This document shows positions 27,820-36,549 of a DNA stretch of 64,000 bases, one piece after another. The notes under the pieces are model-generated. The model worked only from the letters and a program-made list of their open reading frames with translations. It had not been told where the DNA came from and made no database searches. Position numbers and translations under genes: made by a program. Source of the DNA: JABDMH01 sp965222645 (GTDB lineage: Bacteria; Bacteroidota; Bacteroidia; Chitinophagales; Saprospiraceae). The stretch's first letter is position 1, and each line of letters begins with the position of its first letter. The stretch lies in assembly GCA_965222645.1 (NCBI GenBank), contig OZ244968.1:1798001-1862000 (forward strand), read 5' to 3'.

Positions 27820-28557
27820 ATGAGAGTTGCCCTTTTCGTACCATGCTATGTGGACCTGTTTTATCCCGAGGTCGGGAAAGCCACACTAAGACTCCTCACT
27901 GCCATGGGTTGCGATGTGCATTACCCCATGTCGCAAACATGCTGTGGTCAACCACTTGCCAACACAGGTATGGAAAAAGAAGCCGTGCCGATCTATGAGC
28001 ATTTTGTTTCCGTCTTTAGCCCGTATTCATATATCGTTGTTCCATCAGCTAGTTGTGCTTATCATGTACAGCATCACTATGATGTCATCGATCAGACACC
28101 CGCCGTACGATCGGTACGGGAAAACACAATTGATGTCTGCGCTTTCCTGCATGATATCTTAAAGGTGAATGAATTGAATGCAACTTTCCCTCACAGGGTC
28201 GGCATACATCAAAGTTGTCATGGCCTACGTGGATCGCGCATGGCTAAAAGCAGTGAGCTTGTGAGTCCCGATTTCTCGAAGTGGAGAAATCTATTAAACC
28301 TGGTGAAAGGGATTGAGCTTATGGAGCTAGACCGTCCTGATGAATGTTGTGGTTTTGGAGGTACTTTTTCTATTAATGAAGAAGCAGTATCAGTAAAAAT
28401 GGGGAGAGATCGAATAAAAGATCACGAAAAAAATCAAGTAGAGTACATTACTGCTGGTGATATGAGTTGTCTGATGCACTTGGATGGACTGATAAAAAAA
28501 GAAAAAAGAAGTATTAAGGTGAAACACATCATCGAGATTCTAGCCAACCCAGATTGA
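27820..28557 (+). CDS. lutA: L-lactate utilisation protein LutA (CCG-domain iron-sulfur protein)
   Basis: The protein has 245 residues, the usual LutA/YkgE length. Two CCG motifs are present: SQTCCGQPLANTG (CCG at 41-43) and DECCGFGGTFS (CCG at 176-178). These resemble the heterodisulfide-reductase-type cysteine-rich domains that bind a [4Fe-4S] cluster. With LutB and LutC it forms a cytoplasmic complex that oxidises L-lactate to pyruvate. It is 10 bases upstream of lutB. The kinase gene precedes it by about 75 bases, so all four are probably one transcript. Confidence 0.93.
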   Translation: MRVALFVPCYVDLFYPEVGKATLRLLTAMGCDVHYPMSQTCCGQPLANTGMEKEAVPIYEHFVSVFSPYSYIVVPSASCAYHVQHHYDVIDQTPAVRSVRENTIDVCAFLHDILKVNELNATFPHRVGIHQSCHGLRGSRMAKSSELVSPDFSKWRNLLNLVKGIELMELDRPDECCGFGGTFSINEEAVSVKMGRDRIKDHEKNQVEYITAGDMSCLMHLDGLIKKEKRSIKVKHIIEILANPD

Positions 28558-28567
28558 AAGATTTAAA

Positions 28568-29944
28568 ATGAGAAAAGCATATATAAAACACTCAGACAAG
28601 GCAGCGGAGTTTATTAAAGATGAAAGCCGCACGGACTGGCATAATCAAGCTGTTGCTCATTTGCGATTAAAACGAGACAACGGGGTATCAGTTGTCCCTG
28701 AATGGGAAGAATTGAGACAACTGGCGTCTGTTATCAAATCCAACACCCTCTCCTTCCTGGATGAGTATTTGATCAAATTTGAACAAGAGGCTATAGAAAA
28801 CGGGGTGCAGGTCCACTGGGCTTCTGATGCCAAAGAGCACAATAAAATAGTGCTCAAAATCCTAATGAAGCACAAAGCCAGTCGACTGGTCAAGAGCAAA
28901 TCGATGCTAACGGAGGAATGCCATTTAAACAACTATCTGGAGAACAATGGAATCGAAGTCGTGGATACCGACCTGGGTGAGCGCATTATTCAGTTGAGAA
29001 AAGAAGGTCCTAGTCATATCGTGGCACCTGCTATACATTTGAAAAAGGAAGAAGTGAGTGATTTATTTCATGAGAAACTAAACACAGAAAAAAACAACTC
29101 GGATCCCAATTACCTGACAGAGGCAGCCAGGATTTCCCTCCGCAAGAAATTTGCTGTTGCGGATGTGGCACTCACCGGAATCAATTTCGCTATCGCTGAG
29201 ACCGGGGGAATAGTGGTGTGTACCAATGAAGGAAATGCAGACATGGGCGTACATAGTGTACCTGTCCAGATACATTGCATGGGCATCGAAAAAGTAATAC
29301 CGAAACAGGCACATCTAGGGGTGTTTCTCCGGTTACTTGCCAGGAGTGCCACGGGACAGCCAATTACGATCTATAGCTCGCACTATCAAAAACCGAAGCC
29401 TGGCGGAGAGATGCACATTGTAATCCTCGATAATGGAAGGAGCAGTCATCTCGCAAAAGATGACTTTAGAGCCGCTCTTAAATGCATACGATGTGGAGCA
29501 TGCATAAACACATGTCCAGTCTACCGTCGCAGCGGTGGCTACACTTATGGGCATACTGTACCCGGTCCCATCGGCTCCGTGCTTTCTCCCGGGTTTGATA
29601 TAGAAAAATACAGAGAATTACCTTTTGCTTCATCACTCTGTGGAGCGTGTTCTGATGTTTGTCCTGTAAAGATTGATCTTCACGAACAATTATATAAGTG
29701 GAGGCAGGTTATTTACGATGAAAATCTTTTGGAATCTAAAAAGAGCTTTGGACTAAAAATAGCCGCCAGAATTCTATCAAAACCCAAGAATTATCGTCGG
29801 GCTGTCAGATGGTATCGTACAGTGAATAAATCTTTACCTTTTTTAATTAACAATGCTGTACTTAATCCTTGGGTAAGGAATCGAATAATGCCACAAAATC
29901 ATGGAGCAACATTTAAAGAATGGTATAAAAAGAATCATCTATGA
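28568..29944 (+). CDS. lutB: L-lactate utilisation iron-sulfur protein LutB
   Basis: The protein has 458 residues. It has an N-terminal LUD-type domain (EAIENGVQVHWASDAKEHNK to ICTN-like LTGINFAIAETGGIVVCTNEG) and a C-terminal ferredoxin-like part with two clusters: CIRCGACINTCP (C306, C309, C312, C316) and CGACSDVCP (C358, C361, C365). A C-terminal LutB-specific tail follows. It is the electron-carrying subunit of the LutABC lactate oxidase and would pass electrons to the quinone pool or a partner not seen here. Its stop overlaps the lutC start by four bases (ATGA), indicating coupled translation. Confidence 0.93.
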   Translation: MRKAYIKHSDKAAEFIKDESRTDWHNQAVAHLRLKRDNGVSVVPEWEELRQLASVIKSNTLSFLDEYLIKFEQEAIENGVQVHWASDAKEHNKIVLKILMKHKASRLVKSKSMLTEECHLNNYLENNGIEVVDTDLGERIIQLRKEGPSHIVAPAIHLKKEEVSDLFHEKLNTEKNNSDPNYLTEAARISLRKKFAVADVALTGINFAIAETGGIVVCTNEGNADMGVHSVPVQIHCMGIEKVIPKQAHLGVFLRLLARSATGQPITIYSSHYQKPKPGGEMHIVILDNGRSSHLAKDDFRAALKCIRCGACINTCPVYRRSGGYTYGHTVPGPIGSVLSPGFDIEKYRELPFASSLCGACSDVCPVKIDLHEQLYKWRQVIYDENLLESKKSFGLKIAARILSKPKNYRRAVRWYRTVNKSLPFLINNAVLNPWVRNRIMPQNHGATFKEWYKKNHL

Positions 29945-30519
29945 ATGGCAGAAAACAAATCCTGGAGACAATCAGAGGAAGCAAACCCTCAGCTGTAGAT
30001 TTGCCAGCGATCCCTCATTTTAATTCTCTAAATGACACAGATCTTTTGACCCAATTTATCCGTGCTGCAACAGCGACGGGGTCTGAAGTGATCAACGATT
30101 TCGATATTCGAACTTGGGACGCATGGTTTGAAGAAAAATATGCTCCCCGAAAAAAAACATTCCTCCACAGTCGATTGGTGCCTGTCAGTAATATAGGAGA
30201 ATTTTCTGATGTAAAGCATTTTAATGATGTAGAGGTAACGGTTCTGGATGCTATACTGGGTGTATCAGAAAATGGAGCGGTGTGGCTGGATGAAAAACAT
30301 TGTGGATTTCGCATTGCTCCTTTCATTACCGAACACCTGGTGGTCTTTCTGCACAAGAATCTTATTGTGCCGGACATGCACCATGCGTATGCAAATCTGG
30401 ATTTAAAAACAGTCGGGTACGGTGTCTTCATTGGGGGGCCGAGTAAAACTGCGGATATTGAGCAATCCCTGGTAACAGGTGCTCAAGGGGCACGGACTCA
30501 CACCATTATCTTAGTTTGA
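29941..30519 (+). CDS. lutC: L-lactate utilisation protein LutC (LUD domain)
   Basis: The protein has 192 residues, with a single LUD domain: VTVLDAILGVSENGAVWLDE, then EHLVVFLHKNLIVPDMHHAY and a terminal IGGPSKTADIEQSLVTGAQG, the conserved G-P-S-x-T-x-D-I-E motif of the family. It is the third subunit of the LutABC complex. It overlaps lutB by four bases and ends the operon. Length and motifs are normal. Confidence 0.93.
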   Translation: MNGRKQILETIRGSKPSAVDLPAIPHFNSLNDTDLLTQFIRAATATGSEVINDFDIRTWDAWFEEKYAPRKKTFLHSRLVPVSNIGEFSDVKHFNDVEVTVLDAILGVSENGAVWLDEKHCGFRIAPFITEHLVVFLHKNLIVPDMHHAYANLDLKTVGYGVFIGGPSKTADIEQSLVTGAQGARTHTIILV

Positions 30520-30524
30520 ACTTT

Positions 30525-30552
30525 AAAAAAAGACGACCCCTGAGTGGTCGTC
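30525..30552 (-). terminator. Terminator between lutC and the MbnP-like gene
   Basis: A 7-base stem, GACGACC (30532-30538) with GGTCGTC (30546-30552), is followed on the minus strand by seven T residues (30531-30525). It would terminate the leftward operon that ends at 30741, about 190 bases downstream. The position just after lutC also fits use from the plus strand, but no plus-strand T-run follows. The rest of the lutC-MbnP gap holds nothing I can name. Confidence 0.6.
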
Positions 30553-30740
30553 AAGAGTTATTGGGTAAACTTTATTGAGGGTACAATGGCTCAAAGATAA
30601 AAATCATTCAGGTAATGTGCCAGTAACCAAGGGATTATGGATTACCCATATATATAACCACCTATTAGTGAGCCCACTCCAAAAAGGTTGCCTGATTAAA
30701 AATGGCTAGCCCAAATATGAAAGCAGTGATTCCCTGCCCA

Positions 30741-31565
30741 TTATAGTATCGACATACTTGCGGGAATACCGGCCACGATTTTTGCAATTAGTATTGAGTC
30801 GGAATCGCCAAGAACATCCAGATCTCCAAACCACAGCTGATATTCAACACCAATAGGCAACGCAATTCCCGCCGCCCGAGGTACAAATAAATCGACGGGC
30901 AACTCCACAGCCACAGAATTACTTCCCGGAATCTCGAGGTCTCGAATCTGCATTGAGATCGTGTCTGTCATAAGAGTTATGCGAGCCATTATTCGATTGC
31001 CCTGATCATCAATTAAAGTTTCATCTGAGTAGGAAAGCGGATGATCGCTTCCAAATTGATCACCCGGGGAAGATAGCTCGGGCTCGTTAAGACCCACGAT
31101 AAACCTGACAGCACTGTACGACCCGGATCTCTTAAATGTACCGACGGGAAAAGAAAATGTTTGTGCAGACACCACAGTTACATCGTCTGGTCTAAGTACA
31201 GAACTTCCCGCATTGTCATTAATTGAAATGGAGTCCGTCACTCCATGAATTTGTTCGCCAATAAACTGAATATTTGAAGTAAAAAAGTGAATCGAGTTAA
31301 TACGAAAAGGATTGCCGGCCTTATCCAAATAGACTTCATCAAAACTAAGATTAGCATCGGCCATCTTGTGTTTTAGACTCAATGAAAGCTGTGGATATTC
31401 ACAACAACATTCATCGGCACTAGTGCAACAATCTTCATCCGCCTCCAGAGCAAAATTGGTCGCATCAGCATCCAGGCATCCCTCCTGAGGTTCATAGCAG
31501 CAGAGAAGAGTAAGGGCAAGTAGGAAGCAGGTGCTATTTTTCAGGATCCTCCCGAGGTAAGTCAT
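30741..31565 (-). CDS. MbnP-like lipoprotein with Cys-rich N-terminal segment
   Basis: The protein has 274 residues from ATG 31565; an upstream ATG at 31586 is also in frame. The signal FLLALTLLCC leads to a lipidated Cys. A Cys-rich stretch follows, DATNFALEADEDCC then ECCCEYP, of the GCxDxxATN type common in Bacteroidota surface proteins. The body matches the MbnP-like domain: LSLSLKHKMADANLSFDEVY, IHFFTSNIQFIGEQI, FSFPVGTFKRSGSYSAVRF. Relatives are linked to copper or methanobactin-type cargo, but most Bacteroidota copies are uncharacterised. The gene overlaps the exonuclease gene by 32 bases and is last in the TerC-ApbE-exonuclease operon. Confidence 0.75.
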   Translation of the reverse strand: MTYLGRILKNSTCFLLALTLLCCYEPQEGCLDADATNFALEADEDCCTSADECCCEYPQLSLSLKHKMADANLSFDEVYLDKAGNPFRINSIHFFTSNIQFIGEQIHGVTDSISINDNAGSSVLRPDDVTVVSAQTFSFPVGTFKRSGSYSAVRFIVGLNEPELSSPGDQFGSDHPLSYSDETLIDDQGNRIMARITLMTDTISMQIRDLEIPGSNSVAVELPVDLFVPRAAGIALPIGVEYQLWFGDLDVLGDSDSILIAKIVAGIPASMSIL

Positions 31566-32355
31566 TAAATATCTTCTTAACAGCATTTTTTACTTGCACA
31601 GAAAATTCTTTCTTCATTATCCAGTGATAATAGTCGTTATCTTCCTTTAATATTTCTTTTACCGATTTACCAATATATCGACCAAAATTAAACACAATGT
31701 CACCTTGATCATCGTACCTTAATTTTTGTGTCACGTCGAGCATCCTGGGATTTGTAGTAAACTGGTGCAGGGCTTCCATATTATTTTTAACGGGTTTTTC
31801 CAAAAACTCCTCATCATCCACCAGATCTTTATCTTTATATTTTTGTAGTTGCCCTTTAAGCACTGCCACAGTAGCATTTACATCAGCAAGTGCATCGTGA
31901 TGATTGCTCATCTCTGTACCACAATAAAACCTGTGAGCCGCCTTCAGAGTCCGGGGTTCCATACGGTAAAAAATGCGTTGCACATCGATAGTCCTTCTCC
32001 CCTCCATGGAAAAATCCAATCCACATCTATGCAGTTCCTCCATTAGTATCGGTATATCAAAGCGATTACTATTGTATCCTGCCAGATCAGCACTCTCCAT
32101 TAACTCATAAATATCATCTGCCACTTGCGAAAAAGTCGGCTTGTTTCGCAGATCTGCAGGGGTAATGCCCGTTACTTCCATGGCTTCCTTACTTATCGGC
32201 ATACCAGGGTTAATCATTTGTTCATAGGTGATCGAAGGGCGACCATCGGCAAAAAATTTACGAATAGCAATTTGAATAATTCGATCCCTGATCACATGTA
32301 ATCCCGTAGCTTCAACATCAAAAAAGCAGAGATCCCTTTCCAGATTAAATTCCAT
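31534..32355 (-). CDS. DnaQ-like 3'-5' exonuclease
   Basis: The protein has 273 residues. An N-terminal DEDD exonuclease domain shows FFDVEATGLH (metal-binding Asp13 and Glu15), AGYNSNRFDIPIL and HHDALADVNATVAVLKG, the third motif with His and Asp. This is the epsilon/DnaQ-type fold. The C-terminal 80 residues (FNFGRYIGKSVKEILKEDND) resemble the small exonuclease-associated domain seen in other Bacteroidota exonucleases. It could be a proofreading-type or repair exonuclease. It sits 3 bases after apbE and overlaps the MbnP-like gene, in an operon whose other members are membrane or redox proteins. Confidence 0.85.
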   Translation of the reverse strand: MEFNLERDLCFFDVEATGLHVIRDRIIQIAIRKFFADGRPSITYEQMINPGMPISKEAMEVTGITPADLRNKPTFSQVADDIYELMESADLAGYNSNRFDIPILMEELHRCGLDFSMEGRRTIDVQRIFYRMEPRTLKAAHRFYCGTEMSNHHDALADVNATVAVLKGQLQKYKDKDLVDDEEFLEKPVKNNMEALHQFTTNPRMLDVTQKLRYDDQGDIVFNFGRYIGKSVKEILKEDNDYYHWIMKKEFSVQVKNAVKKIFNDLPREDPEK

Positions 32356-32358
32356 TTG

Positions 32359-33387
32359 TTAATTTCTTTTGGTCACGTATTCTGATAAACCACTCGTCAT
32401 ATGATGGTCCATTTTATTCCTCTCTGAGATATATATAAACAGGGCATCTAAAGAAGAATCACCTTCAACAAAAGCCAGAGCCTTTTGATAACCCATTGCC
32501 ATACACGCTGTGGCAGCTGCATCCGCTGTAGCACAATCACCGGCTACCACACTTGCACTTAATAGATCATTTCTTTCAAAAAATCCGGTCAATGGATTAA
32601 TCGTGTGACTTATTTTTTGGCCGTCCACTTCATAAAAATTGCGGTAGTTTCCAGATGTTGCGATCGCCCTATTTTTTAATTCGACTACAAATCCATAGTC
32701 CGCATAGTCCGCATGCTCCTCAGGAGAATTAATTCCCACGCGCCAAGGTACACCTTTTTCGTTTACACCATTGGCCAGGGACTCTCCGCCGATATCAATC
32801 AAAAAATTCTCGATGAAAAAATCGACTTTTAAAAATTCTCCCAACACATCAATGGCGTATCCCTTAGCCACAGCACTAAAATCGACTTCAGAATTCGGAT
32901 TATCTTTCCATATTGAATCGTTATCCATGTCCCAATACATTTTATCGAAGCCAACCAAATTTATCAATGAATCAATTCTGTTGGAGTCAATAAATGCTAC
33001 ATGATCACCTTTATATCCAAATCCCCAATAATTTACAAGAGGCATGACAGTGGGATCAAAAAATCCATCTGATTTTTTATAGAAGTTGGAAGAAATAGTA
33101 ATATTATCAAAAAAATATTGCACTAAATCTCGCTCTTTGACTGAGCTTAAATTTAATCCATGACTAGATTGATTAAATTTCGATACGATTGAGCTGGGAT
33201 CATACGTGGATAATGCCCTATTAATTTTTTCAAGTTTCAGATCGATCACATCCTGGGAAATCGGCTTCGAGTTTTGATACGAAATTTGATAATAAGTTCC
33301 CATTGTTGTACCTCTGATATGATAATACTCAGCTGAGCTCCCACAAGCCAACGTGGAAATTATGAGGGAAAAAACTATTACTTTCAT
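32359..33387 (-). CDS. apbE: FAD:protein FMN transferase (ApbE)
   Basis: The protein has 342 residues. The lipoprotein signal MKVIVFSLIISTLACGSS places it in the periplasm. The conserved block IRGTTMGTYYQISYQ follows, then GFFDPTVMPLVNYWGFG, DFSAVAKGYAIDVLGEFL, FLIDIGGESLANG and the ISHTINPLTGF motif close to the catalytic loop, and VVAGDCATADAAATACMAMG. It attaches FMN to Thr residues of redox enzymes, such as Na+-NQR and Rnf subunits. No target gene is in the window. Its start overlaps the TerC gene stop by four bases. Confidence 0.93.
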   Translation of the reverse strand: MKVIVFSLIISTLACGSSAEYYHIRGTTMGTYYQISYQNSKPISQDVIDLKLEKINRALSTYDPSSIVSKFNQSSHGLNLSSVKERDLVQYFFDNITISSNFYKKSDGFFDPTVMPLVNYWGFGYKGDHVAFIDSNRIDSLINLVGFDKMYWDMDNDSIWKDNPNSEVDFSAVAKGYAIDVLGEFLKVDFFIENFLIDIGGESLANGVNEKGVPWRVGINSPEEHADYADYGFVVELKNRAIATSGNYRNFYEVDGQKISHTINPLTGFFERNDLLSASVVAGDCATADAAATACMAMGYQKALAFVEGDSSLDALFIYISERNKMDHHMTSGLSEYVTKRN

Positions 33388-34226
33388 TCGGGCTGAAGGA
33401 CACCCTCCTTTAGTGCTTCTTCTTTAATTCCGTGCAATTGTAGTGGTTCCTGTTTTTTCCGTAACCTGATATTTAAAAACTCCACCACCAGTGAAAAGGC
33501 AATAGCGAAATACAGATATCCCTTAGGCACACTACCCACTTCGGCACCACCGATATTCAAGTGTGCCAGATGTGCACCTTCTGCAATAAGCATAAATCCT
33601 ATCAAAATCAAAAATGATAAACCCAGCATTTGTATAGTGGGATGTCGGTTGACGAATCTTCCTACCGGTACCGCGAATAACATCATGATCAGGACACTCA
33701 ATACCACGGCAACAATCATGATAAATAGCGCTCCGGTCATACCACTTGTCATTCCGACCGCAGTGAGAATGCTATCAAAAGAGAATACAATGTTTATCAA
33801 TGTGATCTGTACGATCGCCCGGGAGAGACTGCTAGATCCCTTCTTGCCACCGTGCTCTGTCTCACCCTCCAACTTATGATGGATCTCACTCGTACTCTTA
33901 TAAAGCAAAAAAATTCCACCCGCTATCAAAATGAGACTTTGTCCACTAAATCCCCCGTGTAGCCACTTCCAGTCCAAAAGGAGCCATGGTTCTTCCATAG
34001 CAATCAACCAGGTGATACCGAACAAAAGGAGAATTCTTATCAACATAGCCATTGCCAAACCTACGTTCGTAGCCTTCTTCTGGTCCTTGGCTTCAAGTTT
34101 ATTTGCACTAATGGTGATAAAAATGATGTTATCCACACCAAGAACGATCTCAAGAAATGTAAGTGTAAGAAGACTCACCCACACTTCAGGAGAAGCAAAA
34201 TCAGGCATTACCATGAGTGAAAGCAT
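33384..34226 (-). CDS. TerC-family integral membrane protein
   Basis: The protein has 280 residues with about seven or eight membrane segments. Typical TerC sequences are FLEIVLGVDNIIFITISANK and VQITLINIVFSFDSILTAVG, two related motifs with conserved Asp residues inside helices 1 and 5. The family includes putative metal exporters such as the manganese-linked Alx/YceF group. The acidic residues argue for metal transport, but the substrate is inferred. It is the first gene of the operon with apbE, the exonuclease and the MbnP-like lipoprotein. A metal role would suit an MbnP-like partner, though that link is speculative. Confidence 0.9.
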   Translation of the reverse strand: MLSLMVMPDFASPEVWVSLLTLTFLEIVLGVDNIIFITISANKLEAKDQKKATNVGLAMAMLIRILLLFGITWLIAMEEPWLLLDWKWLHGGFSGQSLILIAGGIFLLYKSTSEIHHKLEGETEHGGKKGSSSLSRAIVQITLINIVFSFDSILTAVGMTSGMTGALFIMIVAVVLSVLIMMLFAVPVGRFVNRHPTIQMLGLSFLILIGFMLIAEGAHLAHLNIGGAEVGSVPKGYLYFAIAFSLVVEFLNIRLRKKQEPLQLHGIKEEALKEGVLQPE

Positions 34227-34410
34227 ACTCTAAAATTTAAGTTGTGCCAAAAATAACAACATTTCTATCCCCAAATAGCGTTCTTTCCCAATCACATGCT
34301 ACCTGACGGCAAAGAACGTGTCTGTAGCTGATAAGGGTTTTCGGAACTGAAGAAAGACATTGGTGTTCATGCAGGCATGAAAAAATATCGCAAAATCCCG
34401 GAAATATGCT

Positions 34411-35868
34411 CTATTGTAAAAAATGTGCAAATAATTTTGGCTTTTCAAACAAGGCCTCAATTGGAATTATTCGAACGGGAATATCCAGAGATTCTGCCAA
34501 TCTGACTTCAGCATTGGAAACAACAATATATTCAACAGAAGATTTGCGATTTAGTAGTGGTTCTAAAGATTCCAAAGATGTGTCAATTGCATTCCCTTCA
34601 ATTAAATAGGTAGCCATTCGATCAGAAATATATTTTACATCAAGGACCTGCAAACATCCATCATCCCTCTCCAATACAAGATCGGTCCTACTCACATTAA
34701 CTCGTCTATTTTGGAGATCTTCAAAATAGAGAAGTCTAGTTGAAATGCCAGCAATGCCCATGGCCCACTTTAATTCATTTAGATGTAGATGGACTATATT
34801 TTTCAATGCATAATTACACCATATATTATAGTATTTATTTATACTTATATCTTTGTACATAGGGGACTTAGCACCTGTTTCCGAGCCACTAAACGTAAGG
34901 AAAAAAAATGTAAAAAAGTCAATAATCCGGTATTTTTGACCCTTGCTTTTCTTCCTGACTATAGAATGTTGTACTATGATTCCAGCTTGAATGAGGTCAT
35001 TAATCTTTTCCGTCAACATTCCCCCATTTTTTAATGAAGTATTATCTACAATCTCTTTTCTTGTAAGGCTCTGCGCCTTTGATCCAAATGCTTTGATAAT
35101 AGTGAGATATGGAACCGGATTTTCAAAGATCCTGGCAAAATATTCGTTTAACAAAGAAGTATTTTTTGCAGTTCCTTCAAAATATATGTTTTCAATATTC
35201 TTATCAATCGACAGAACGGGATTATATTTTTCCAGCAAAGCCGGAAAACCACCCAAAGTCATATAAATGAACAGGATCTGATTTTTGGTTAGACTAGAAT
35301 TTCTGTTTTGGAAATAAAGATATACCTCAGCAAGCGATAACGGTTTCAAAAAAATAAATTGGGTCGTTTTGCTCGCAAAATCTCCGGTTGTAAATTTCTT
35401 GATCATCCATGCCACTCTTGAACCCATCAGCACTAAGACCAGGTCTTTACTCTTCTGGTGTTCGTCCCAGAAGTTCAGGAGAGCTTGGTCAAAACCAGAT
35501 TTTCTCGAAGCAAACAGTGGAACGTCCTCTATTAAAACCACTTTTTTTGACCGGAATTTGGTAGAAGAAAGGGCTTTTGACAGCAAATCAAATGCTTCTG
35601 ACCAGGTCTTTGGGTATTTTTCCACGAGGAGATCAGGGAAACTGCGCCCTAAGTTAAATACGAAGTGATTGATCTGCTCTGGCAGAGAAGCCGAAACCAT
35701 GGCTGAGACCTTCCAGACAATATCATGGCAAAATATCTGATCAACAAGAATGCTTTTACCAACACCCGGCAACCCGGTGACAACGACCAACTCCGATCTT
35801 TGGGAGCCAATAGCATTAGAGAGTTCCTTTTTTTCGATTTCTCGTCCTATTAACTTTACCCTTAACAT
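34411..35868 (-). CDS. AAA ATPase with DUF234-type C-terminus
   Basis: The protein has 485 residues. The N-terminus LIGREIEKKELSNAI is followed by Walker A GLPGVGKS (32-39) and a Walker B-like KKVVLIEDVPLF. The region LKPLSLAEVYLYFQ and the winged-helix-like ARIFENPVPYLTIIKAFG are typical of archaeal-type ATPases. The C-terminal portion carries a nuclease-like pattern (SRTDLVLERDDGCLQVLDVK) matching DUF234-family ATPases. This is a different subfamily from the AAA_14/DUF4143 copies at 5964-8442. The role is unknown. It is an isolated gene; the adjacent 680-base gap carries repeats. Confidence 0.82.
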   Translation of the reverse strand: MLRVKLIGREIEKKELSNAIGSQRSELVVVTGLPGVGKSILVDQIFCHDIVWKVSAMVSASLPEQINHFVFNLGRSFPDLLVEKYPKTWSEAFDLLSKALSSTKFRSKKVVLIEDVPLFASRKSGFDQALLNFWDEHQKSKDLVLVLMGSRVAWMIKKFTTGDFASKTTQFIFLKPLSLAEVYLYFQNRNSSLTKNQILFIYMTLGGFPALLEKYNPVLSIDKNIENIYFEGTAKNTSLLNEYFARIFENPVPYLTIIKAFGSKAQSLTRKEIVDNTSLKNGGMLTEKINDLIQAGIIVQHSIVRKKSKGQKYRIIDFFTFFFLTFSGSETGAKSPMYKDISINKYYNIWCNYALKNIVHLHLNELKWAMGIAGISTRLLYFEDLQNRRVNVSRTDLVLERDDGCLQVLDVKYISDRMATYLIEGNAIDTSLESLEPLLNRKSSVEYIVVSNAEVRLAESLDIPVRIIPIEALFEKPKLFAHFLQ

Positions 35869-36082
35869 ATAAGCATTTTATTTACAATTAGTTAACGTGG
35901 AGCGGATTATAATATTGTAATCTGCGTCAGGATAGAGTATTTTTGGATTGCAGCGTAATAAAATTCTATAATAAGCTCTTGTACATGATATTTTGTACAG
36001 AATTTCGCACATCCATTTGCAGGCATTGACTCCACTGGTGCATATTTGGGTCAAATCGCAGTCGATAAACTCTAATCTACTG

Positions 36083-36341
36083 ACTATCTGCAAGTTACAG
36101 CGATCCGTTTCAAACGTTTTTAACCGTTAATTACGACTAGCTGCTATCTATTCGGGGTGCTGTCACTTACTCTGTTGCTGCTGATTTCAGAAAAACTGAA
36201 ATACGGAAAGCAGTAATCCATTGATTATCTGCGAGTTACAGCGATCAGCTTTAAACGTTTTTATCCGTTAATTACGGCTAGTCTCGATCTAAATCATTCC
36301 TTTTTAAACATTTCTAACCGCTAATTATGCCTATTGATCCG
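36083..36341. repeat. Three degenerate repeat units with AAACGTTT boxes upstream of the sulfatases
   Basis: The gene-free region 35869-36549 (680 bases) contains three related units. Unit 1 (36083-36150) and unit 2 (36223-36291) share TATCTGC-AGTTACAGCGATC, AAACGTTTTTA, CCGTTAATTACG and CTAG in the same order. Unit 3 (36301-36341) keeps only the second half, with AAACATTT. The AAACGTTT core sits at 36112-36119 and 36253-36260 and resembles LacI-type operators; the third copy is at 36306-36313. Unit 1 and unit 2 are 140 bases apart. They could be operators for the divergent ATPase or the downstream sulfatases, or simple duplicated DNA. Nothing else in the gap is supportable. Confidence 0.55.
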
Positions 36342-36549
36342 ATGCAATCTCACATTACCTTGTCATAGGTTCTGGTATACATCCTCCTACCACAAGATTG
36401 AATGCATCAGTTGTCCTTTTTTAAAAGTAGCGTACTACAATCAAGTTGGGCATATACGATTTAGACCTGATAAATTTCTATATTCGGCTAAGACACTTCC
36501 AATATCAAGGATATATAAATCTAATTCCATTGACTGATTTTTATTAGCA

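Noticed and set aside
28568..29944. Glycolate oxidase iron-sulfur subunit (GlcF) for lutB
   Set aside because: The LUD-type N-terminus and the adjoining lutA and lutC genes identify the LutABC set.
34377..34509. Short plus-strand frame starting MKKYRKIPEI
   Set aside because: It overlaps the DUF234 ATPase 3' end in antisense and has no recognisable family.
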